A stretch of DNA of 24,982 bases, from the IMG/VR virus record IMGVR_UViG_3300032677_001281, positions 1 through 24,982 of that record; one strand, written 5' to 3'. This document shows positions 20,013-24,982 of the stretch, piece after piece. A model generated the notes under the pieces. It was not told where the DNA came from. It made no database searches and saw nothing but the letters and a program-made list of their open reading frames with translations. The position numbers were made by a program, and so were the translations under genes. This stretch comes from a virus. Numbering within the stretch: the first letter of the stretch is position 1; each line of letters begins with the position of its first letter.

Positions 20013-21625
20013 TCGTTTTCCAGTTCGTCTAGTTTGGTTTCATCAAATCCGGAATCATCAATATGATGTTCTTCTACTTCATCTACTTCGTAATCAAACA
20101 ATGCGTTAAACATAGTTTGGCTATTCAATGCTTTCTTACCTTTAAAGCCACGTGTGCCTACAATCTCCATCCAGTAACTACTGTACTGTTCGATAATAGC
20201 TTCACTTGTTTCGCGATCTGGTGCTGCAAAGATTGCTTCTACGATCTGCTCAAAGTATTCACCGCCTGGCCCACTACAACGCATCATTGCTGGATGTTCG
20301 CCTGCATCAAATCTACGATTAGCTTCTTGTACCGCAGTTAAATGTAAATAAACATTGTGACCCATTAATAATGCATAGCTAAATGAATCCCACGATGTTT
20401 TGCCCCATTTGCCATTTTTGTTTACACTTGGTAGCACATCGTACATTTCAGGATCGCGGAAGTTATCCTCTGTGAGGGTAACACCTGCTTTAACAACACC
20501 ACCATTGTAGATACAGATATCTTTCATGGTAAGCATATTGCTAATAGGACTTTCCATCCAATTATCGTAAATACCGTCGGCTACTACTCCATCCGACCAC
20601 TTGCGTGTATCTGTACTGTATTTCTTATCATCTGCACTAGGTGCCATGCGATAAGACCACTTCTTATTATTCTCAAATACATTTTCAAAGTAAACCTGTC
20701 CGTTGGCAGTAGCAAGGAACGGACTAGCACAATCAAAGCTAATAGTGAAACTAGGATTGATATACTTACGCACGTTACGTTGAATAACAGTCAGCAAGAC
20801 TGCCCACTCTAGTTTACTTGTACCCAAAAAGTGCATCCAATCGTGTACACCTTCTTTAAGTAGGCCATCGTACTTCAATGCAATTAATCGTCTAAGGATC
20901 AAGTGTACGTCGCACATGTTCTGACCACCCATTGACCACCCATTGAAGTGTGTGTCTGGATACTTAACAGGATCGCAATAATCCTTCATTAGTTCATACC
21001 ATTCGTCTGCATCCTTGTGATTGGCGCCCTGTAGTACGTTAAGTACCTTCATTCCGCCATTGGCAACACCCTTGCGATGTTCCATGAAGTAGTCGTTATT
21101 GAACTTAGTTGCATCTACAGCTTCTTTGAGCGTTCGAATGCCGCACTTGTCACTAGCGTTCTTATCATGAATGACCCAGGTTGGAATATCAAGAGTCATA
21201 CCATAATCAGCAATACCGTCAAGCCAAGCTAAAACTTGTTCACGTTTCTTCTGGGCTTTAGGGCATCCTGATCCGGCCTTCCAATCTCCTTCCCATAATC
21301 CTTTAGCAATCTGGAATCCACCCGAGTCACCTAGCATTAGTGTGTTGGGATCACGATTGCGAACCATGTCCTCTGACCAGTCTTGCTTGTTAAGGTCGAG
21401 GTTTGCGTGGCCGCCGGAGTAGAGCGACCACTTATATGGGAACAGGGCTTTCTGGTCATTTAGCCAGTTCATCTGTTCCATATCTGTTAAGCCCTGCGGG
21501 AAACGTGCAGGGTCTACGTATTCTTCATTGCGTTGCTTACCTACAAAGGTAGCATAGAAACCACTAATAGCCGGGAGAAATATGGCATAGTCGTTTTGTT
21601 TTAGGGTTAGGTTATCTTGTTCCAT
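20009..21625 (-). CDS. dpdA: DpdA-like 7-deazaguanine transglycosylase (TGT superfamily)
   Basis: 538 residues. TGT-type enzymes replace a guanine base with a 7-deazaguanine; DpdA members do this in DNA. The barrel motifs are visible: LMLGDSGGFQIAKG (D100-S-G-G-F-Q) for base binding, NGWSMGGQN (230-236, the GG loop), HFLGTSKLEWAVLL (the VG/G-T-P-like loop) and FTISFDCASPFLATANG (D298, the catalytic Asp in the FDC-x-x-P loop). The C-terminal zinc site of tRNA-TGT (CxCxxC…H) is missing, as expected if it does not act on tRNA. Gene start overlaps the sulfotransferase end by 14 nt. With folE, queD and queE in the window, it is the natural end of the pathway. Confidence 0.83.
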   Translation of the reverse strand: MEQDNLTLKQNDYAIFLPAISGFYATFVGKQRNEEYVDPARFPQGLTDMEQMNWLNDQKALFPYKWSLYSGGHANLDLNKQDWSEDMVRNRDPNTLMLGDSGGFQIAKGLWEGDWKAGSGCPKAQKKREQVLAWLDGIADYGMTLDIPTWVIHDKNASDKCGIRTLKEAVDATKFNNDYFMEHRKGVANGGMKVLNVLQGANHKDADEWYELMKDYCDPVKYPDTHFNGWSMGGQNMCDVHLILRRLIALKYDGLLKEGVHDWMHFLGTSKLEWAVLLTVIQRNVRKYINPSFTISFDCASPFLATANGQVYFENVFENNKKWSYRMAPSADDKKYSTDTRKWSDGVVADGIYDNWMESPISNMLTMKDICIYNGGVVKAGVTLTEDNFRDPEMYDVLPSVNKNGKWGKTSWDSFSYALLMGHNVYLHLTAVQEANRRFDAGEHPAMMRCSGPGGEYFEQIVEAIFAAPDRETSEAIIEQYSSYWMEIVGTRGFKGKKALNSQTMFNALFDYEVDEVEEHHIDDSGFDETKLDELENE

Positions 21626-22235
21626 AGAACTGTGTTTGCTCGATTAATTTAAGGTCTTGTCTGAAATAGTCTTCAACTTGATTAAGGTATTTAGAGTTTT
21701 TCAATGCCTGGGTAAAAATTTCTTTAAACTGTTTTCTTATTGCATCATTATCACTTACATGTTGTTTTGCATAATTACGGTAATTATTTGGCATTCCATT
21801 TTCTGCTAAGAAGTTGCTAAAGTTTTCTCTATAGTGCTCATCAAACTTAAAGAATACGCAACGACTTAAATCTAATCCTTCAATGAAGTATACTTGTTTC
21901 TCGGTGTGGTCGTCAAATGCAATCTTGTCGAATATTAAATCCAGTAGCTCCGTAGTAAATGAGCTAGTGGTCCAGTCCCTGTGGTACAGATACAAGTACT
22001 CGGCCATACCACTGGCCCAGCGTTCAACTGGGTCACGTAACACAACCATAGCAGTCTTGTGGTATAGGTTATCTGTGTGGTAATTGTAAAACTCCCACTC
22101 AAAGTCTGCTAAGTTTGGCTTGGTCCACGATGTTGCATTTTTAGGAATGTTTATATACATCAAGTCAGACTCTGAGTGTGTCATGCACTCCCCAAACACG
22201 TGACCTTTTGCTCTATAGTAATCTAAAAAACTCAT
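21612..22235 (-). CDS. sulfotransferase-like P-loop protein
   Basis: 207 residues. Sulfotransferases move sulfate from PAPS to an alcohol or amine. The 5'-phosphosulfate loop is DLMYINIPKNATSWTK (residues 24-39) and the 3'-phosphate-binding segment is VVLRDPVERWASGMAEYL (R67, with Ser75). VYFIEGLDLSRCVFFKFDEH is a strand near the acceptor site. The protein is short but matches the cell-surface-type (heparan-like, family 2) sulfotransferase pattern. Its target is unknown; polysaccharide is likely. ATGA couples it to the permuted radical SAM gene, and its last bases overlap the dpdA-like gene start. Confidence 0.75.
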   Translation of the reverse strand: MSFLDYYRAKGHVFGECMTHSESDLMYINIPKNATSWTKPNLADFEWEFYNYHTDNLYHKTAMVVLRDPVERWASGMAEYLYLYHRDWTTSSFTTELLDLIFDKIAFDDHTEKQVYFIEGLDLSRCVFFKFDEHYRENFSNFLAENGMPNNYRNYAKQHVSDNDAIRKQFKEIFTQALKNSKYLNQVEDYFRQDLKLIEQTQFYGTR

Positions 22236-23239
22236 AGTAGTTGTTTTAAAAATGATCCGATAGTGATATGCGACATGGTACTGACTGCTCTTAACGAATC
22301 AATAACCTTGTTGTATTCGGGACCAGGCTTGGCCATAATATCTTGTTCAACAAAGTTATCAAACGTACCCCAGTTTTCAATTTTGGTAATTTCACCATTA
22401 AAGCCAAACTTACTGCACATCTCAGCAAAGTTAATAATATCATTATAGTTACTAACACTCAAGCAGAACATAAGTCTTACAGTGGCACCAACAGGCTTAT
22501 TGTCTGATAGCCATTGTAAGTTATCTTGCAATACGCTAAATTTACCTGGGCGTCTAACCACTTCGTATACTGCTTGACTACCAGCATCTACGCTGATTTG
22601 AAACTCTTGTATGTTTGATAATATTGGACTATCTGGTAATAACTTACGCATCAATAATCCGTTGGTAAACAGTTTAATAGTTTGATTGCTCTTAGGAGTC
22701 CAATTTAATATCAATGGTCGCATAATCAAACTAGCAAGCGGATCTCCATTGCCACTCATGGTCAAGTGCAGTGGTTTATCAAACTTGTTAATTAGTTCAA
22801 CCAAGTGACTAACCATCTTGGATTTACGATCAAACTGTTCGCCCTTGGTGTGATTGATTAATTCTCTACGACAGCTGGGACAGGCTAGATTGCAACTTTC
22901 ATCTATATTGATAGATAGATAGTAATGTGTAGACGTAAGATTTTGATTTAGAATCCCGCAATGCTGAACAGCACAATACTTGTAGGTACGATCAATGATT
23001 GTTTTTTGTAATTCATGTGCAATGGGATTATCCCAGACTTCACTTAAATCAGCAAAGTCCAGAATGTTCCCTACAGTAATTGGTAAGTGTGCTTCGCATT
23101 TGCATAAGAAACAATTACCTTCTAAATCTACTGTTAATACAGTAAATGGACTATCGCAAAGATTTCTTATGGGTTCTTTCCAATCCTGTCCCCTAGGATA
23201 CAATGATAGTATGTGAGTTACAGAATCAGAAAGTTGCAT
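22232..23239 (-). CDS. radical SAM protein with an N-terminal SPASM-like domain (permuted)
   Basis: 335 residues. The radical SAM motif is at C116-x3-C120-x2-C123 (DESCNLACPSCRRE), with SGNGDPLAS at 162-170 in place of GGE, and ISVDAGSQAVYEVVRR. Before it, residues 28-94 look like a SPASM domain: VDLEGNCFLCKCEAHLP, then VGNILDFADLSEVWDNP, then KYCAVQHCG, with Cys 28, 43, 46, 48, 89 and 94 as possible cluster ligands. SPASM normally follows the radical SAM core, so the order is reversed. The gene begins right after the clamp gene (TAATG) and is followed by the sulfotransferase. Substrate unknown; a peptide or sugar is most likely. Confidence 0.8.
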   Translation of the reverse strand: MQLSDSVTHILSLYPRGQDWKEPIRNLCDSPFTVLTVDLEGNCFLCKCEAHLPITVGNILDFADLSEVWDNPIAHELQKTIIDRTYKYCAVQHCGILNQNLTSTHYYLSINIDESCNLACPSCRRELINHTKGEQFDRKSKMVSHLVELINKFDKPLHLTMSGNGDPLASLIMRPLILNWTPKSNQTIKLFTNGLLMRKLLPDSPILSNIQEFQISVDAGSQAVYEVVRRPGKFSVLQDNLQWLSDNKPVGATVRLMFCLSVSNYNDIINFAEMCSKFGFNGEITKIENWGTFDNFVEQDIMAKPGPEYNKVIDSLRAVSTMSHITIGSFLKQLL

Positions 23240-23976
23240 TACTTGGTTTGTGCTGGCAACATATAGTGGTAAACAGCAAGTCCGCTATCTACAGTGATCT
23301 CAGCAACACCTTCGTCACTGATCTTAAATGTCTTGTCGCCTGGCAAGTTAAAAATACTAATAACTACATTGATTGGCCAGTGTAGTTGCTTGCTCAAAGC
23401 GCCACCGCAATCGGATGCAAAAGTAAAATGTCCAGCATGTGAACTATGGTCGCCAAAGTAAAAGTTCAAGTTACCATTTTCAACCTTAGTGCTAAATGAT
23501 GTTGCGTCTGAGTGTGCTTGTGCTTGAAACTTTAGTTTCTGAATACTAGCGTTGGTAGGAGTAATATCTACACCCCATTTAACCTGCTTCATCTTAACGT
23601 TCTTTAATTGATCGTTAATAACAGAAGTACTCATGAAGCGATAGTTGTTTTTAAAGTCGCCTGTTTCGTTTTCAAAGTTGATACCGCTTGGCACATCTTC
23701 ACCATCTGTATCTTTTTGCTTGCTTACAGTAATCTTGGCATTGTCTTTGTAGACTGGAAGATTTATAATAGTGTTCAAGCGATCCAAGTTTGGCATACCA
23801 AATACGCCAACGAATTCAGCAATCGGGGCTTTGAATTCTGCATTTAATACTACTGTTTTAGTTGCTTGGTCAAACGCATTTATAGCGGTGCCAGTTGATG
23901 TTCCGGTAATTTTAATCATATCAATAACGCCAAGGTTATGAGTATGTTGTACGATGTCTAGTAAGTGATCACGCAT
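23239..23976 (-). CDS. 45: sliding clamp (T4 gp45-like DNA polymerase processivity factor)
   Basis: The ring-shaped clamp tethers the phage DNA polymerase and, in T4, also activates late transcription. The 245-residue protein matches gp45 homologues: AEFVGVFGMPNLDRLNTIIN near residue 52, followed by LPVYKDNAKITVSKQ, then the second domain with KMKQVKWGVDITPTNASIQK, LNFYFGDHSSHAG and INVVISIFNLPGD, ending in a strand AVYHYMLPAQ. Length fits (T4 gp45 has 228). GGAGAATAAAAACT precedes the ATG at 23976, and a near-consensus sigma70 promoter lies 28 bp upstream. It heads the long leftward block that includes the dpdA-like gene. Confidence 0.85.
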   Translation of the reverse strand: MRDHLLDIVQHTHNLGVIDMIKITGTSTGTAINAFDQATKTVVLNAEFKAPIAEFVGVFGMPNLDRLNTIINLPVYKDNAKITVSKQKDTDGEDVPSGINFENETGDFKNNYRFMSTSVINDQLKNVKMKQVKWGVDITPTNASIQKLKFQAQAHSDATSFSTKVENGNLNFYFGDHSSHAGHFTFASDCGGALSKQLHWPINVVISIFNLPGDKTFKISDEGVAEITVDSGLAVYHYMLPAQTK

Positions 23977-24003
23977 AGTTTTTATTCTCCATAAGATAAA
24001 TGT

Positions 24004-24032
24004 ATTGTAAAGTAATATTTAGATAAAGTCAA
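24004..24032 (-). promoter_or_regulatory. strong sigma70-type promoter for the clamp gene
   Basis: TTGACT (24027-24032), 17 nt, TACAAT (24004-24009) on the minus strand, the same hexamers and spacing as the folE promoter, with TCTAAATA again in the spacer. The -35 box covers the stop codon of the methyltransferase gene. RNA should start near 23997. Confidence 0.75.
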
Positions 24033-24970
24033 AGGTTGATGTGTTTTATTTCGCCCAATACCTGATGAGCTTTATTTGTTTCAAGTGTGCCAGGCTTCTT
24101 AATTTCAAGCCAGCTGATATTTGGTTCAAAGTCAAATTCTGTAACAGAATAACCAAATCTTTCGCATAGTGGTACCAACATACTTTTTGGCATGTAAGTT
24201 TGTGCAAAGTTTTCTGCCATGCCTGCACCAGCCGGAGTATCACCGTTGTTGTAACTGAACATAAAGATGCCGCCGGGACGTAGCAATTCATATGCTTGTT
24301 CGATATACTGTTTCATAGTATCCATACTAACATAATTGAAATAGCCCCAACTAAAAATAAAATTAAACTGTCCTACAGGTAGCGCAGACAAGTCGTGATC
24401 AACAAGTGGATATTTTCTCAAACGGTTTTGATATGGTTCCGGGAATCTATCGTTGGTGCTTTCTATAAATTCTCGCTGGCGATCCATTATATATAACGGA
24501 TCAGATGCAACTAAAAACTGAGTCCATTCACCATCGCGGCACCCAATTTCTAATGCAGGGTAACGCCAATTGGTATGCAGTAAAATACGTTGTTTAACTG
24601 TCTGTTCAACATCAGCATTGATATAAATTCTACGACTATTACGAACAAAATCCACAGTCCCGTACCGTTCTTCTAGTTCATAGTTTCCAGCAAACAGTTT
24701 CTGCGTTATTGCATCAATCTGAATGTTAATCTGTTTCAATTGAACTTCCAATTCGTTAACTGGTCGTTGAACCTGCTCAATAACAGTATCGTAGTAGGTC
24801 ATTAAACTATCCACGTATTGTTTATACTCGTCGCTTAGTACAGGAACGGTAGTTTTAATAGTTGATATGCTATTTTGTAAATCAAATAAACTTTTAACTA
24901 CAGAATCTGTATTCAAGACTCTGGTTAATTTTTGTTTAAGTGTTACTAGGTCATGTAGGTGCATTGTCAT
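24029..24970 (-). CDS. class I SAM-dependent methyltransferase with helical N-terminus
   Basis: 313 residues. The first ~95 residues are helical with a heptad look (LHDLVTLKQKLTRVLN, VIEQVQRPVNELEVQLKQIN). The Rossmann domain follows: PALEIGCRDGEWTQFLV (motif I, 138-154), PLYIMDRQREFIE (Asp163), QFNFIFSWGYFNYVS (motif IV position) and YELLRPGGIFMFSYNNGD (motif V). The order fits small-molecule or sugar methyltransferases; no DNA methylase motif (such as DPPY) is present. A nearer start two codons downstream is possible. A TAA just upstream (24974-24976) may end the previous gene. The clamp promoter starts inside its last codons. Confidence 0.78.
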   Translation of the reverse strand: MTMHLHDLVTLKQKLTRVLNTDSVVKSLFDLQNSISTIKTTVPVLSDEYKQYVDSLMTYYDTVIEQVQRPVNELEVQLKQINIQIDAITQKLFAGNYELEERYGTVDFVRNSRRIYINADVEQTVKQRILLHTNWRYPALEIGCRDGEWTQFLVASDPLYIMDRQREFIESTNDRFPEPYQNRLRKYPLVDHDLSALPVGQFNFIFSWGYFNYVSMDTMKQYIEQAYELLRPGGIFMFSYNNGDTPAGAGMAENFAQTYMPKSMLVPLCERFGYSVTEFDFEPNISWLEIKKPGTLETNKAHQVLGEIKHINL

Positions 24971-24982
24971 ATTTTACTCGAA

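Noticed and set aside
19741-20109. Plus-strand Cys/Ser-rich frame over the YdcH-like gene
   Set aside because: It is antisense to three coupled genes and has a composition typical of shadow frames.
1-24982. CRISPR arrays, tRNA genes, insertion sequences
   Set aside because: No spaced repeats of array type, no tRNA-like cloverleaf and no transposase or terminal inverted repeats were noticed by eye; a tRNAscan or repeat search was not possible.

Overview
The window looks like part of a T4-like tailed phage genome, probably a myovirus-type phage of an aquatic Gram-negative bacterium. It encodes a T4 gp45-type sliding clamp, a FEN/T4 RNase H-type 5' nuclease, two MazG-like pyrophosphohydrolases, a DUF2452 protein, many very small ORFs, and almost every gene on one strand with 1-4 nt stop/start overlaps. 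Sequence coding for ribosomal RNA, tRNA, integrase or transposase was not seen. The host assignment is inference: the promoters are plain sigma70-like and one gene carries a Sec signal peptide.

Layout. All genes but one read leftward (minus strand). The right block (24970 down to 10543) starts with an N-terminal-helical methyltransferase, then the clamp behind its own strong promoter. It continues through a permuted radical SAM/SPASM protein, a sulfotransferase, a DpdA-like transglycosylase, a YdcH-like coiled coil, an unknown protein, a T-fold protein, a second radical SAM protein, small conserved proteins, a MazG-like protein and a GT-B glycosyltransferase. After these come small membrane and module proteins, a CDGSH iron-sulfur protein, GalE, a short DegT-like aminotransferase and an SGNH-like protein. 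This block collides tail to tail with the only plus-strand gene, an ANL adenylating enzyme (9511-10596), overlapping it by 54 bp. A promoter region at 9418-9510 then starts a second leftward block: folE, a tandem pair of related small proteins, membrane and coiled-coil proteins, a phosphoribosyltransferase and two small ORFs. A third promoter (6064-6092) starts queD, a MazG-like gene, a Zn-ribbon-like gene, queE, DUF2452, a lysine-rich repeat protein and an SGNH-like protein. A fourth (2040-2068) starts the 5' nuclease, with almost no leader. The left end holds a small membrane protein, a secreted alpha/beta-hydrolase-like protein and a truncated small membrane protein.

How the genes may work together. 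FolE, QueD and QueE are the first steps of 7-deazaguanine synthesis (GTP to CDG), and the TGT-like protein is of the kind that swaps a 7-deazaguanine into DNA. No QueC was seen, so the base made here could stop at CDG or be changed by unknown enzymes. A histidine-rich T-fold protein resembling QueD lies near dpdA and is the best candidate for such a step. A second theme is surface or small-molecule chemistry: GalE, DegT-like, SGNH-like (two), ANL ligase, glycosyltransferase, sulfotransferase, methyltransferase and radical SAM proteins. The CDGSH protein, the permuted radical SAM protein and a nonsense-interrupted tail before queE are the oddest single features.
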